Shown here: piece after piece, positions 26,267 through 34,398 of the stretch
Numbering within the stretch: position 1 is the first letter of the stretch
Layout: the number at the start of each line of letters is the position of its first letter
NCBI GenBank assembly: GCA_030445275.1
Contig: JAUCSE010000099.1
Location: forward strand, 22,235 to 86,234
DNA from: Mucilaginibacter sp.
GTDB lineage: Bacteria; Bacteroidota; Bacteroidia; Sphingobacteriales; Sphingobacteriaceae
Direction of reading: 5' to 3'
Length of the DNA stretch: 64,000 bases
Translations under genes and position numbers: made by a program
Notes under the pieces: generated by a model
What the model was told of the DNA's origin: nothing
What the model saw: the letters and a program-made list of their open reading frames with translations, nothing else
Database searches by the model: none

Positions 26267-26360
26267 TAGTATCAAGTAGCTAGTATCAAGTATCACGATT
26301 TAGTAAAGGTTGATAAAGCCATTTTTAGTCTTGATACTTGATACTAGCTACTTGATACTA
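26267..26360. repeat. Family K: 27-bp perfect inverted repeat bounded by an 11-bp direct repeat
   Basis: Arms 26267-26293 and 26334-26360 are exact complements built from the phrase TAGTATCAAGTAGC. On either side is AAAAAACACTA (26251-26261 and 26360-26370), an exact 11-bp direct repeat, the second one running up to the hemE start codon. The arrangement resembles a small insertion with a target-site duplication. Confidence 0.85.
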
Positions 26361-26369
26361 AAAAACACT

Positions 26370-27395
26370 ATGAAAGATTCGTTATTAATAAAAGCAGCTT
26401 TTTCCGAAAAAACAGAACGCCCGCCGGTATGGATGATGCGCCAGGCTGGTCGTTTCATGAAAGAATACTGGGATATCAAAAACAAATATTCTTTCCTGGA
26501 AATGTGCAAAACCCCGGGACTGGCCGCTGATGTTACCATGCTGCCGGTTAATTTGCTGGGTATTGACGCTGCCATCCTGTTCTCGGACATATTGGTTACC
26601 GGCGAAGCTATGGGCGGCGATCTGAGCTTTAATATGGGTGTTGGCCCTAAATTTGCCAATCCGGTACGTACACAGGGAGATATTGATAACCTACAAACTG
26701 ATGTGATCCATAAGCTGCAATATGTAGCCGATGCCATAAAAGTAATACAGCAACGCCTTAATGGCAGCATCCCGCTTATTGGCTTTGCCGGCGCACCATT
26801 TACGGTGATGAGCTATCTGGTAGAAGGCGGATCGTCAAAAGATTTTAAACTAACCAAGTTGATGCTGCATAATGAGCCGGAAATGGCTCATCAGCTGCTA
26901 TCAAAAATTGCTACTGTAACTGCTGATTACCTTAACCTGCAGATAGCTGCCGGTGTAAATGCCGTGCAAATATTTGACAGCTGGGCGCAGGCCCTGGCAT
27001 GGGATGACTATAAAGAGTTTAGTCACCGGTATATAACCGAGATCATCAGTAAACTGCATCGCAAAGATATACCGGTGATATCTTTTTGTAAAGGGAGTTC
27101 GGTATTTGCGCCATTAATGGCCGAAGCCAAACCTGATGTTATTTCTATCGACTGGAATGTTGATTTGCTGGATATTAAAAAGCGTTTACCAGCGGGTATA
27201 GCTGTGCAAGGTAACCTCGACCCGCATATATTATACGCTGATAAAAAAGTAATCAAAGACCGCATACACCGCCTGTTCGATAGGATGAAGGACGAAAAAG
27301 GTTTCATCTTTAACCTGGGTCATGGCATTATGCCCGATATTCCGTTTGATAACGTGAAGTACGCGGTTGAAGTTATAAAAGAATATAAATACTAA
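26370..27395 (+). CDS. hemE: Uroporphyrinogen decarboxylase
   Basis: HemE removes four carboxyl groups from uroporphyrinogen III to give coproporphyrinogen III. The 341-residue protein shows the family motifs PVWMMRQAGRFM near residue 17, AILFSDILVTGEAMG with the catalytic Asp, GFAGAPFTVMSYLVEG, and GHGIMPDIPFDNV at the C-terminus. I chose the ATG at 26370 because the homology starts at DSLLIKAAF; a longer frame from 26310 would pass through repeat DNA. It follows the two-component genes across the family K repeat. Its stop codon lies inside the outer arm of a family J repeat. Confidence 0.96.
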   Translation: MKDSLLIKAAFSEKTERPPVWMMRQAGRFMKEYWDIKNKYSFLEMCKTPGLAADVTMLPVNLLGIDAAILFSDILVTGEAMGGDLSFNMGVGPKFANPVRTQGDIDNLQTDVIHKLQYVADAIKVIQQRLNGSIPLIGFAGAPFTVMSYLVEGGSSKDFKLTKLMLHNEPEMAHQLLSKIATVTADYLNLQIAAGVNAVQIFDSWAQALAWDDYKEFSHRYITEIISKLHRKDIPVISFCKGSSVFAPLMAEAKPDVISIDWNVDLLDIKKRLPAGIAVQGNLDPHILYADKKVIKDRIHRLFDRMKDEKGFIFNLGHGIMPDIPFDNVKYAVEVIKEYKY

Positions 27396-27486
27396 CACGA
27401 ATTTCACGAATAAGGACGAATTGAATATTAATGCGAGTTTTTTTGTGGCATTCGTGAAATTCGAAAGAATTCGTGAAATTAGTATT
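27388..27486. repeat. Family J inverted repeat, copy 1, arm includes the hemE stop codon
   Basis: AATACTAA (containing the hemE TAA) followed by ACGAATTTCACGAAT pairs with ATTCGTGAAATTAGTATT on the far side. The core ATTTCACGAAT is shared with copy 2 at 30427-30526, while the outermost bases differ in a compensating way between the two copies. Confidence 0.85.
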
Positions 27487-27497
27487 TAAATAAACTT

Positions 27498-28037
27498 ATG
27501 TACGATTACGTAAAAGCTATACACATCATTTTTGTAGTCTGCTGGATGGCAGGGCTGTTTTATAGTGTGCGTTTGTTTATTTACCATACCGAAGCACAGG
27601 ACAAACCAGAGCCCGATCGCAGAATACTATCAGAGCAATTTGAGATCATTGAGCGCAAACTATGGTATATTATAGCTGTGCCTTCTATGATCATCACCAT
27701 AGCGGCAGGTGTAACCATGCTGATATTACGGCCCGTGTGGCTTCATTTTGGCTGGATGCATATCAAGCTTACCTTCGTGGTTTTGCTGGGTATTTACCAT
27801 CATATTTGCCAGAACAAGATAAAACAAATGAGTAAAGGCGTATTTAAATGGACCTCTATTCAACTACGTTTATGGAACGAACTGGCCACCTTGTTTCTGT
27901 TTGCCATCGTTTTTCTGGTAGTGCTTAAAAGCGCGCTCAACTGGATATTTGGTGTTGTTGGCCTGGTAGCTTTAGCGGTGATCCTGATGATCGCAGTAAA
28001 GATCTACAAGCGCTTTAGGATGAAGAATAAAGAGTAA
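27498..28037 (+). CDS. hemJ: Protoporphyrinogen IX oxidase, HemJ type
   Basis: 179 residues with four to five membrane helices. The N-terminus YDYVKAIHIIFVVCWMAGLFY carries the conserved His, and the mid-region GWMHIKLTFVVLLGIYHHICQ carries the conserved His/Lys pattern of HemJ. HemJ oxidises protoporphyrinogen IX to protoporphyrin IX, the penultimate step of classical heme synthesis, in organisms lacking HemG and HemY. Its place after hemE in a run of heme genes supports the assignment strongly. It is an inner-membrane protein, probably a b-type-heme-containing multimer as known for the family. A family G repeat follows. Confidence 0.93.
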   Translation: MYDYVKAIHIIFVVCWMAGLFYSVRLFIYHTEAQDKPEPDRRILSEQFEIIERKLWYIIAVPSMIITIAAGVTMLILRPVWLHFGWMHIKLTFVVLLGIYHHICQNKIKQMSKGVFKWTSIQLRLWNELATLFLFAIVFLVVLKSALNWIFGVVGLVALAVILMIAVKIYKRFRMKNKE

Positions 28038-28052
28038 GTTCCAAAAAAAACG

Positions 28053-28149
28053 CGTCATTGCGAGGTACGAAGCAATCTCTACACAGGCAGGTCAACTATG
28101 CAGGTTTGCTCTGTACAGCATAGAGATTGCTTCGTACCTCGCAATGACG
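28053..28149. repeat. Family G palindromic element, copy 2
   Basis: A 97-bp inverted repeat with the same arms as 3348-3459 (CGTCATTGCGAGGTACGAAG... and its complement), and also 'acacaggcag' and 'ctgtacagcatagagattgc' internal blocks. It lies between hemJ and the sigma-factor gene. Confidence 0.9.
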
Positions 28150-28256
28150 AGTTTGATAAATATTTACCTAACCTATCCCATTTCTCCCCGCATCTACAGA
28201 AAATATTTTTCATAGCGTGCAACCATTTGCCAAAGCATCACATCTTACTGTTATAA

Positions 28257-28829
28257 ATGATGTTTTTGGAACCAACCTATACTATCAACCAACTGATTGA
28301 CCGCTGTAAGGCGGGCGAACGCAAAGCACAGGAATTGTTGTATAAACAATTTGCTGCCAAAATGCTGGCCGTATGCATGCGGTATGCCACAGATAGGATG
28401 GAAGCCGAGGACATGCTGCAGAACGGTTTTATCAGGGTGTTTCAAAAAGCTGGAGATTATCGTGGCGAGGGTTCGTTTGAAGGATGGGTACGGCGCATCA
28501 TGGTTCACAGCGCCATTGAGTATTACCGCAAACATCATAAAATGCTGCAGGTGATTGATATTGATGAAGCAGGACAAGAGCCATCTGTTAACCCGGTCGC
28601 TGCGTCAAATCTTGATGCACAGGTATTAATGACTTTAATACAGCAGTTGGCACCGGGCTATCGTATGGTATTTAATCTTTATGCCCTGGAAGGTTATTCG
28701 CATAAAGAAATTGCAGAGATGATCGGTATCAGCGAGGGCGCTTCAAAATCACAGCTATCAAGGGCACGGAATATATTAAAAGAACAAATTGCAAAAATGG
28801 AGGGTAAAAGTTATGGATATGCGGGATAA
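28257..28829 (+). CDS. ECF-type RNA polymerase sigma factor
   Basis: 190 residues: sigma region 2 at about 25-95 (RYATDRMEAEDMLQNGFIRVFQKAGDYRGEGSFEGWVRRIMVHSAIEYYRK, including the -10-binding segment) and region 4 at about 130-180 (LAPGYRMVFNLYALEGYSHKEIAEMIGISEGASKSQLSRARNILK). There is no region 3, as in ECF sigmas. Its 3' end overlaps the next gene by 17 bp, the classic arrangement with a membrane anti-sigma factor. Confidence 0.95.
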   Translation: MMFLEPTYTINQLIDRCKAGERKAQELLYKQFAAKMLAVCMRYATDRMEAEDMLQNGFIRVFQKAGDYRGEGSFEGWVRRIMVHSAIEYYRKHHKMLQVIDIDEAGQEPSVNPVAASNLDAQVLMTLIQQLAPGYRMVFNLYALEGYSHKEIAEMIGISEGASKSQLSRARNILKEQIAKMEGKSYGYAG

Positions 28830-29586
28830 TGAACTGGATAACCTGTTTCAATCGGTACTTGATGATCATGAAATGGAACCATCGGCCGGTGTATGGCAAG
28901 GTATTACCACTCAATTGGACGCTGATAAACGTAAACGATCATTAGCATACTTTTTACGTATAGCGGCCAGCATTGTATTACTGGTTACTGCAGGCATTTT
29001 GTTTATCCCCCGGGCAGTTAAAGTGAATCACCAGCAACCATCAATTAATAAAATCGCTAAAAATGTATTACCGGTAAAGCCATCTCCGATTATTACAGTT
29101 AAACCCGTTTTACCGGCCGCAGATCAGCAAAACAAAAAGTCGGTAAAGGCAGTTATAGCACCAATTAGTAATTTGGCCGCTGTAAAGGTTATAAAGGCCA
29201 ATAAGAAAGAAATTTCACATAAAGTGCTACCAGTGGAAGGCACTCTGAAAACGGAGGAGGAACCTGAATTAGCTTTGGCCGCTCGTGGTGACGATTTGAT
29301 AAACCCGGCTGCTCCTGATACCGAAAACGGGATAAACCCAACTGTAGATAAGGTATTTGAAAACAATACCAAATTAGTTGCCGTACAATTGCCTGCGGTA
29401 AGCAAGCCAAAGTTGGCCCCGATAAAAAAGCGCCGGATCCGCAGTTTGGGTGATATACTGAATGTGGTGATAGCAGCAGTAGATAAGCGGGAAGACAAGT
29501 TTATTGAGTTTAGCAATACCGACGAGGATGATGCTACCATTACCGGTATTAACCTGGGCATTATCAAAGTGAAAAAAGAAAAATAA
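28813..29586 (+). CDS. Probable membrane anti-sigma factor
   Basis: 257 residues from ATG 28813. An N-terminal ~45-residue acidic cytoplasmic part (NELDNLFQSVLDDHEMEPSAGVWQGI) precedes one membrane helix (FLRIAASIVLLVTAGILFI), then a ~190-residue Pro/Lys/Val-rich periplasmic tail with little predicted structure. No zinc-binding HxxxCxxC motif is seen. The overlap with the ECF sigma gene and the topology argue for an anti-sigma role; homology alone would not. The sequence downstream is a beta-barrel protein that could be a target or sensor. Confidence 0.7.
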   Translation: MDMRDNELDNLFQSVLDDHEMEPSAGVWQGITTQLDADKRKRSLAYFLRIAASIVLLVTAGILFIPRAVKVNHQQPSINKIAKNVLPVKPSPIITVKPVLPAADQQNKKSVKAVIAPISNLAAVKVIKANKKEISHKVLPVEGTLKTEEEPELALAARGDDLINPAAPDTENGINPTVDKVFENNTKLVAVQLPAVSKPKLAPIKKRRIRSLGDILNVVIAAVDKREDKFIEFSNTDEDDATITGINLGIIKVKKEK

Positions 29587-29605
29587 GATGTATATTAATC
29601 ACTAT

Positions 29606-30424
29606 ATGAAACGTTTAATTTTTACCATCATCATATGCGTTGCGGCAGGCACCGCGTTTGCTCAAGCTATCCCAACCGATTCAACTCATACTACCAAGGA
29701 TAGTGTTACAAAAAAAAGGGTGCGGGTGAAACTTGGTGTAGGCAACGATGCGCCGGCTATATCAAATACTCCGGATACCGCATACCATGCTCATAAAGCT
29801 CCGGGCTTTTCGTTTGGGGTTACTTTTTCCAGGATCGACCTGGGTTTTGCAACTTTGATTGATCATGGCAGCTTTACCTTATCGCCCAATAACCAGTTTT
29901 TGAGTTATCGTCAATGGAAAACCAGCAACTTTGGGTTCGATCTGGTACAATTTGGCTATCGGTTTAACAGCGCCTTTAAAATATATGTTTCGGGTGGGTT
30001 CGACTGGACAAACATTCGTCTGCGCAAAGACATCACCATACAAAGAAATGCACCTGTATTAACTTATACAGAGGATGATATTAATTACAGCAAGAACAAG
30101 TTTTCATCAAGTTACCTGCGCATTCCTTTATCCTTTTACTACCGGAGCCATGAAGATGCCAGCGGAAACTATTTTCGCCTGGTTGCAGGGCCCGAAATTG
30201 GTGTGTTACTAAACGGACGTGTAAAACAAATAAGCGAGGAGAACGGCAAACAAAAATTTAATGATGACTACCACTTTACCAAACTACGTAAAGGTGCATT
30301 TATACGCGTGGGTTACGGCATAATGGGTATATATGCCAAATATTACTTTAGCGACATGTTTGAGAACAGCCCCGCACAGGCAGGCTTGAAGAATTTCTCC
30401 TTTGGATTGACGCTGGGATTTTAA
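29606..30424 (+). CDS. Outer-membrane beta-barrel protein (PorT-like)
   Basis: About 272 residues from the ATG at 29606, which begins a clean signal peptide (MKRLIFTIIICVAAGTAFAQ); an ATG at 29588 would add six residues. The mature protein has alternating strands such as FSFGVTFSRIDLGF, FGFDLVQFGYRF, FKIYVSGGFDWTNIRL and a final FSFGLTLGF ending in Phe, the pattern of small outer-membrane barrels. It is 19 bp after the anti-sigma gene and part of that transcript, so it may be regulated by or report to the ECF system. Confidence 0.8.
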   Translation: MKRLIFTIIICVAAGTAFAQAIPTDSTHTTKDSVTKKRVRVKLGVGNDAPAISNTPDTAYHAHKAPGFSFGVTFSRIDLGFATLIDHGSFTLSPNNQFLSYRQWKTSNFGFDLVQFGYRFNSAFKIYVSGGFDWTNIRLRKDITIQRNAPVLTYTEDDINYSKNKFSSSYLRIPLSFYYRSHEDASGNYFRLVAGPEIGVLLNGRVKQISEENGKQKFNDDYHFTKLRKGAFIRVGYGIMGIYAKYYFSDMFENSPAQAGLKNFSFGLTLGF

Positions 30425-30426
30425 AA

Positions 30427-30526
30427 GACACTAATTTCACGAATAGAGCCGAATTTCACGAATATCAACAATATCGCGAATCCATAAATTCGTGAAATTT
30501 GAAAAAATTCGAGATGATTAGTGTTT
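30427..30526. repeat. Family J inverted repeat, copy 2
   Basis: AGACACTAATTTCACGAAT faces ATTCGAGATGATTAGTGTT, with internal AATTTCACGAAT / ATTCGTGAAATT copies. It sits directly between the beta-barrel gene and the promoter of the ABC ATPase. Confidence 0.8.
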
Positions 30527-30530
30527 GTAC

Positions 30531-30538
30531 TATCTTTG
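30531..30538 (+). promoter_or_regulatory. -7 box (TATCTTTG) six bases before the ABC ATPase start
   Basis: A perfect TAnnTTTG element ends 6 nt before the ATG at 30545. A TTCG at 30508-30511 lies 19 bp upstream, one mismatch from the TTTG -33 consensus. It supports ATG 30545 as the start and predicts a nearly leaderless mRNA. Confidence 0.65.
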
Positions 30539-30544
30539 CCACTC

Positions 30545-31543
30545 ATGTCAGATACTCCTTTTTTGCAGGCTATTGCAGTAAGTAAGATATATCCGGGTAA
30601 ACAGCAATCCGGCGTTAAAAAAACAGATATTGTTATACAGCCGGGCAAGATAACCGCTATTATTGGCGAAAGTGGTAGTGGTAAAAGCACTTTATTACGA
30701 TTATTATATGGCTTGCTTTCGCCCGATGAAGGTATAGTGCAGTTTAAAGGCGAACGCATTTGGGGACCTGAGGAAAAATTGATACCCGGTCATGATGCCA
30801 TGAAAATGGTTACTCAACATACCGACGATCTTAACCTGTTTGCTAAAGTATGGGATAATGTGGCCGCCATGCTGCCTGCAACAGATCTGAACGCCAAACA
30901 GCAAAAAACAGAGCAGGTACTAAAGCAGCTCAATATGGCCAATATGGCCGATAAGCGGGTGGCTGATTTAAGCGGCGGCGAAAAACAACGTGTAGCCATT
31001 GCCCGGGCCATTATAACCCGTCCGCAGGTTTTGTTGTTGGATGAACCTTTTAACCAGGTAGATACCTCGTTTCGGGAGGGTCTGCAGCACGATATCAGGC
31101 AGATCGTAAAAGAAACCGGTCTAACGGTGATCATGGTATCACATGACCCTGCCGAAGTACTCTCTATGGCTGATGAACTGATCGTGTTGCAGAACGGAGG
31201 AATAATAGAGCGGGGACATCCCAAGACATTGTATCAACACCCGCAGAATCTTTATACAGCGCAGCTATTGAGTAACTGTAATATACTCACCCCTCCCGAA
31301 GCCAGGCTTTGCGGTATCAATGCGACCAAAGAATATGTGGTGGTATATCCTGAATGGATAAAGCTAAAGCTGATTACCAAAACAAAAAGCTGGACGGTAA
31401 ACCAGGTACTTTTCAAAGGTTTTTATGAGGATTTGATATTAGAACAGAACGGTACTCTACTGCGGATAGTAAATGAAGAATCTGGTAAATATAAAGAGGG
31501 CGATAAGGTTGCTGTGCGGGTAGGGAAGTGGCTGGAATATTAG
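30545..31543 (+). CDS. ABC transporter ATP-binding protein (orphan, PotA/FbpC-like)
   Basis: 332 residues from the ATG chosen by the promoter box. Walker A GESGSGKST near residue 41, Q-loop region MVTQHTDDLN, signature LSGGEKQRVAIARA, Walker B VLLLDEPFNQVD, H-loop VMVSHDPAEV. The last ~90 residues form an extra TOBE-like C-terminal domain (KSWTVNQVLFKGFYEDLILEQ), as in importer ATPases for polyamines or ferric iron. No permease or binding protein is next to it, so its partner must be elsewhere. Confidence 0.92.
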   Translation: MSDTPFLQAIAVSKIYPGKQQSGVKKTDIVIQPGKITAIIGESGSGKSTLLRLLYGLLSPDEGIVQFKGERIWGPEEKLIPGHDAMKMVTQHTDDLNLFAKVWDNVAAMLPATDLNAKQQKTEQVLKQLNMANMADKRVADLSGGEKQRVAIARAIITRPQVLLLDEPFNQVDTSFREGLQHDIRQIVKETGLTVIMVSHDPAEVLSMADELIVLQNGGIIERGHPKTLYQHPQNLYTAQLLSNCNILTPPEARLCGINATKEYVVVYPEWIKLKLITKTKSWTVNQVLFKGFYEDLILEQNGTLLRIVNEESGKYKEGDKVAVRVGKWLEY

Positions 31544-31625
31544 GTGTAACGCGAATTCGGGATAGCATTCTAAATGACATGATTTTTGTTGATGTTGGAT
31601 TAATCCCTAGCTTACGTTAAGCGCA

Positions 31626-32099
31626 TCATCCTTTATAAACTCCAAATAGTTTTTCAATTGCTTTTTCGCGGTAGGCAAATATTTTTTTAACCTCATTGCT
31701 TACAAACGCACGGTTGGCTAACCGGCCAATAAAGCCATAAGGTACGGCATAGTTTAAAATATCATTCATCAGCACACCGCCATCAATCTCCTTAAAATGA
31801 TGTTGATGATGCCATAATGCGTATGGGCCAAAACGCTGTTCATCAACAAAGTATTCTCCCTCTTTTACGTGGATTATCTCGGTCATCCAGTTCATTTTTA
31901 TGCCAAACAATGGGGTTATTTTGTAGGTGATGATCATGCCCGCGTATATTTTGGTGTAGGGGTTTTGGCCAGATGTTACCACAATGTTCATATCAGGCGG
32001 AGTGATGCTGGTCAGGTTAAGTGGTGATGAGAAAAAATCCCAGGCCTTGTCCAAACTAATGGGTATGGCCTGGGATTTTTTTAATTGATATGTTTTCAC
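31626..32099 (-). CDS. SRPBCC-family protein
   Basis: 157 residues with the START/Bet v1-like (SRPBCC) pattern: YQLKKSQAIPISLDKAWDFFSSPLNLTSITPPDM at the start and FVDEQRFGPYALWHHQHHF in the middle, typical of the cyclase/dehydrase-like group often annotated as cell-division-inhibitor-like. The fold binds hydrophobic ligands; the ligand here is unknown. It lies 17 bp downstream of the TlpA gene on the same strand and may be co-transcribed with it. Confidence 0.85.
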   Translation of the reverse strand: MKTYQLKKSQAIPISLDKAWDFFSSPLNLTSITPPDMNIVVTSGQNPYTKIYAGMIITYKITPLFGIKMNWMTEIIHVKEGEYFVDEQRFGPYALWHHQHHFKEIDGGVLMNDILNYAVPYGFIGRLANRAFVSNEVKKIFAYREKAIEKLFGVYKG

Positions 32100-32116
32100 A
32101 AAAATGGGATAGTAGT

Positions 32117-32629
32117 TTATTTTAACTTTTCGGCTAACAAATTCAACATTTCGCTAAAATCTTTTTCACTATAACCGATAGATTCATAAATGATCTTCCC
32201 ATCCTCGTCTACTATCACGTTACGAGGAATATACTGAGAAGCATACAGTTTGTATATCTTACGATCTTCATCAGGCAGCATTAAAAAGGTATAGTTGTTT
32301 TTTTCTTTAAAGGGAAGAGTTTTAATCCAGCCCTCTTCTCGGTCAAAAGCAAACAACGCGAATTTAGGGTTGTCCTTATATTTTTCCCATATCTCTTTCT
32401 GTACTCTGGGCAATTCCAGGCGACATGGCGGACACCAGGTTGCAAAAAAATTGATCAATATTATTTTACCATGATAATTACTCAGATTTGCTTTCTTGTC
32501 TTTTGAAAGGTTAAATTCAAAGTCAGGGGCCTGATCGCCAATTTTTTTCAGCGTAGAAGCACTGTCAACCTGGGCCATACTGAAAAGAGGGATTAAAAAC
32601 AGAATGGATATGATCAATAGTTTTTTCAT
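32117..32629 (-). CDS. TlpA-family thiol:disulfide oxidoreductase, short form
   Basis: 170 residues: a signal peptide (KLLIISILFLIPLFSMAQ) and then a single thioredoxin-fold domain with active site ATWCPPCRLELP and cis-Pro region QYIPRNVIVDEDG. It would act in the periplasm in disulfide reduction. It is distinct from the longer TlpA at 14768. The SRPBCC gene follows 17 bp later. Confidence 0.92.
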   Translation of the reverse strand: MKKLLIISILFLIPLFSMAQVDSASTLKKIGDQAPDFEFNLSKDKKANLSNYHGKIILINFFATWCPPCRLELPRVQKEIWEKYKDNPKFALFAFDREEGWIKTLPFKEKNNYTFLMLPDEDRKIYKLYASQYIPRNVIVDEDGKIIYESIGYSEKDFSEMLNLLAEKLK

Positions 32630-32712
32630 ATAAGTTGTAATTTAATGATATAAGTAAATAACACTATTTTGTTAGCTTTAAATTTAACGTTTAAAACAAA
32701 TGGCCAGGCAGT

Positions 32713-33549
32713 TTACCGCTCTGTTGTGCCAATAGGCAAATCTCTTCTTGACCACTCGCCCCAGGAACCAACATATAACTTTGGCCCCTCAATACCTGCG
32801 TATTCCATGCCCAAAAGGGTATGACAAGCCGTAACACCTGATCCGCAATGAACAATGACGTTATCATATGGTACACCTGCAAGAGTTTCATCATAAGCTT
32901 TGCGCAGGGTATCGGCTGGCAAATATTTACCATCGGTACCCAGATTGTTAATATAAGGCAGGTTAAACGCGCCGGGAATGTGGCCGGCAATCAGATCGAT
33001 AGGTTCAGTTTGGCCCAGGTAACGTGGTGTTTCGCGCACGTCAATCACTATACGATCGGTATCATGGGCAGCGGTTTTTACATCTTCAATACCAACCGTG
33101 CCATTAAAGCCATTGGCAATAGGGTATGAGCTTACCGGGTGCGGTATATATTCATCAGTACTTAGCTCAATGCCTGCGTTTACAGCAGCCTGTAAGCCAC
33201 CGTTTAAAACCTGAACATTGGTATGACCAATAGCGCGAAGCATCCACCAGAAACGTGCACCGCCAAAAGCGCCTGCTTTATCATCATAAACCACTACATG
33301 GCTTTGCGGGGTTATGCCTAATTTTCCTAAGAAGGCAGCAAAATCATGGATATCAGGTAAGGGGTGCCTACCGCCTATGGCTGCATCGGTAACTTTGGCT
33401 GCCAGATCTTTATCCAGATCAACAAAAGCCGCGTTTGTTAAATGACCGTCAAGGTAACGCTGGTGGGTATTTTGCCCGGCACGGGCATCGATAAGAATAG
33501 TGTTCGCGCCGGACAAAGCCGGATCGTTGATTTCAATTAGTGGCGACAT
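32713..33549 (-). CDS. Two-domain rhodanese-type sulfurtransferase (SseA-like)
   Basis: 278 residues with two rhodanese domains: an inactive N-terminal one (ILIDARAGQNTHQRYLDGHLTNAAFVDLDKDL) and the active C-terminal one with loop VHCGSGVTACHTLLG. The CGSGVT loop is typical of 3-mercaptopyruvate sulfurtransferases (CG[S/T]GVT) rather than thiosulfate rhodaneses (CRKGVT). The enzyme moves sulfane sulfur from 3-mercaptopyruvate to an acceptor thiol. It is cytoplasmic. A TATATTTG box lies upstream on the minus strand (33575-33582). Confidence 0.92.
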   Translation of the reverse strand: MSPLIEINDPALSGANTILIDARAGQNTHQRYLDGHLTNAAFVDLDKDLAAKVTDAAIGGRHPLPDIHDFAAFLGKLGITPQSHVVVYDDKAGAFGGARFWWMLRAIGHTNVQVLNGGLQAAVNAGIELSTDEYIPHPVSSYPIANGFNGTVGIEDVKTAAHDTDRIVIDVRETPRYLGQTEPIDLIAGHIPGAFNLPYINNLGTDGKYLPADTLRKAYDETLAGVPYDNVIVHCGSGVTACHTLLGMEYAGIEGPKLYVGSWGEWSRRDLPIGTTER

Positions 33550-33574
33550 AGGTACATTCGATTTGTTTGAAAAT

Positions 33575-33582
33575 CAAATATA
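33575..33582 (-). promoter_or_regulatory. -7 box of the sulfurtransferase gene (TATATTTG)
   Basis: A minus-strand TATATTTG, perfect for TAnnTTTG, lies 25 nt upstream of the ATG. No -33 TTTG is seen at the usual spacing. Confidence 0.4.
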
Positions 33583-33609
33583 AATACACCGCAGGGAGTT
33601 TTGCGCTTT

Positions 33610-34083
33610 TTACTGTACTATTTTATTGGCACAATATGAACTTGCAAAAGCCTCTGGTTTGGCCTTAAATACAAAGCCCATGCTCAAAATATAACCCATA
33701 GCCTCATGTAAGGCCTGGTTTGATTTAAACATTGGATTGGTATTAATATCGGCATGTACTTCCAGGTCCACATCATACAGGTCAAGCAAGTCGCAAAGCT
33801 TGTAGGCAATGTCAATTGACTTTTGCACTTCGCTCAGCATACGTTCTTTAATGCTCATTTTTTGCGAAGTACGTTCCTGATGAATGAACATAAAAGCGCC
33901 GCGCTGTTCACGTACAAAAACAATAACTGTTGCAAAATCAGTTACACTGCCTTTCACCTGTGAGTCGGTGCCAATACATACTTTGAGTTTGTTGCCGAGT
34001 GCAGCTTCGCGTTCAATTGCCTTTTCAACCTCTTCCATAATGGGCGATTGGATAACCTCGCCGCTGAATTTTCTCCAGGTCAT
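33610..34083 (-). CDS. YkuK-like RNase H-fold protein (DUF458)
   Basis: 157 residues beginning WRKFSGEVIQSPIMEEVEKAI with the core KVCIGTDSQVKGSVTDFATVIVFVREQRGAFMFIHQERT, matching the YkuK/DUF458 group of RNase H-fold proteins. The acidic residues in GTDSQ and DVDLEVHADINTNP are probable metal ligands. The exact substrate is unknown, although a ribonuclease H-like activity has been suggested for the family. It lies in the minus-strand group but is separated by 60 bp from the sulfurtransferase. Confidence 0.88.
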   Translation of the reverse strand: MTWRKFSGEVIQSPIMEEVEKAIEREAALGNKLKVCIGTDSQVKGSVTDFATVIVFVREQRGAFMFIHQERTSQKMSIKERMLSEVQKSIDIAYKLCDLLDLYDVDLEVHADINTNPMFKSNQALHEAMGYILSMGFVFKAKPEAFASSYCANKIVQ

Positions 34084-34229
34084 AAAATTTGTTTTAGGTA
34101 AATTTTTGCTGACCTTTTTTATGGGTCTATAAAAATAAGCGATTAGCTTCCATATTAACGTAAACTAAGTGTAATTTATTTGTTAACATTTAACTGATTA
34201 TTAACAAGTTGGAGAATGTTTCTGATGCT

Positions 34230-34396
34230 TTGTCTGAACCGGGATTCGTCGGATTTATGGATTATCAGGATTAAGGAAGAATAAAGAATGCGCCAAGTCA
34301 TCCTGTCCGCCAAACGGCGGACAGGATGACAGTAAGTTTAAGAAAAGAAAAAAAATCAGAGGAATGCCTTAATCGTAAAAATCCCGGTTCAGACAA
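34230..34396. repeat. Family D inverted repeat, copy 1, with a nested palindrome
   Basis: Ends are TTGTCTGAACCGGGATT and AATCCCGGTTCAGACAA, the same as at 36576-36679 and 52048-52250. Inside it is a separate hairpin, about 34299-34332 (GTCATCCTGTCCGCC / GGCGGACAGGATGAC). The right arm ends 2 bp before the plsC stop codon, and weak pairing continues into it (AATG..CTGAT / ATCAGGCATT). The remaining part of the gap 34084-34229 is AT-rich without recognised signals. Confidence 0.88.
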
Positions 34397-34398
34397 AA

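Noticed and set aside
26310..26369. Longer N-terminus for hemE from 26310
   Set aside because: The extra 20 residues are encoded by the family K repeat and have no match to uroporphyrinogen decarboxylases.
3348..28149. CRISPR array made of the recurring palindromes
   Set aside because: Copies are dispersed singly over kilobases, not spaced regularly, and no cas genes are present.
14768..32629. Two TlpA genes as part of a cytochrome maturation system
   Set aside because: They are far apart and no ccm, ccs or cytochrome genes are in the window.
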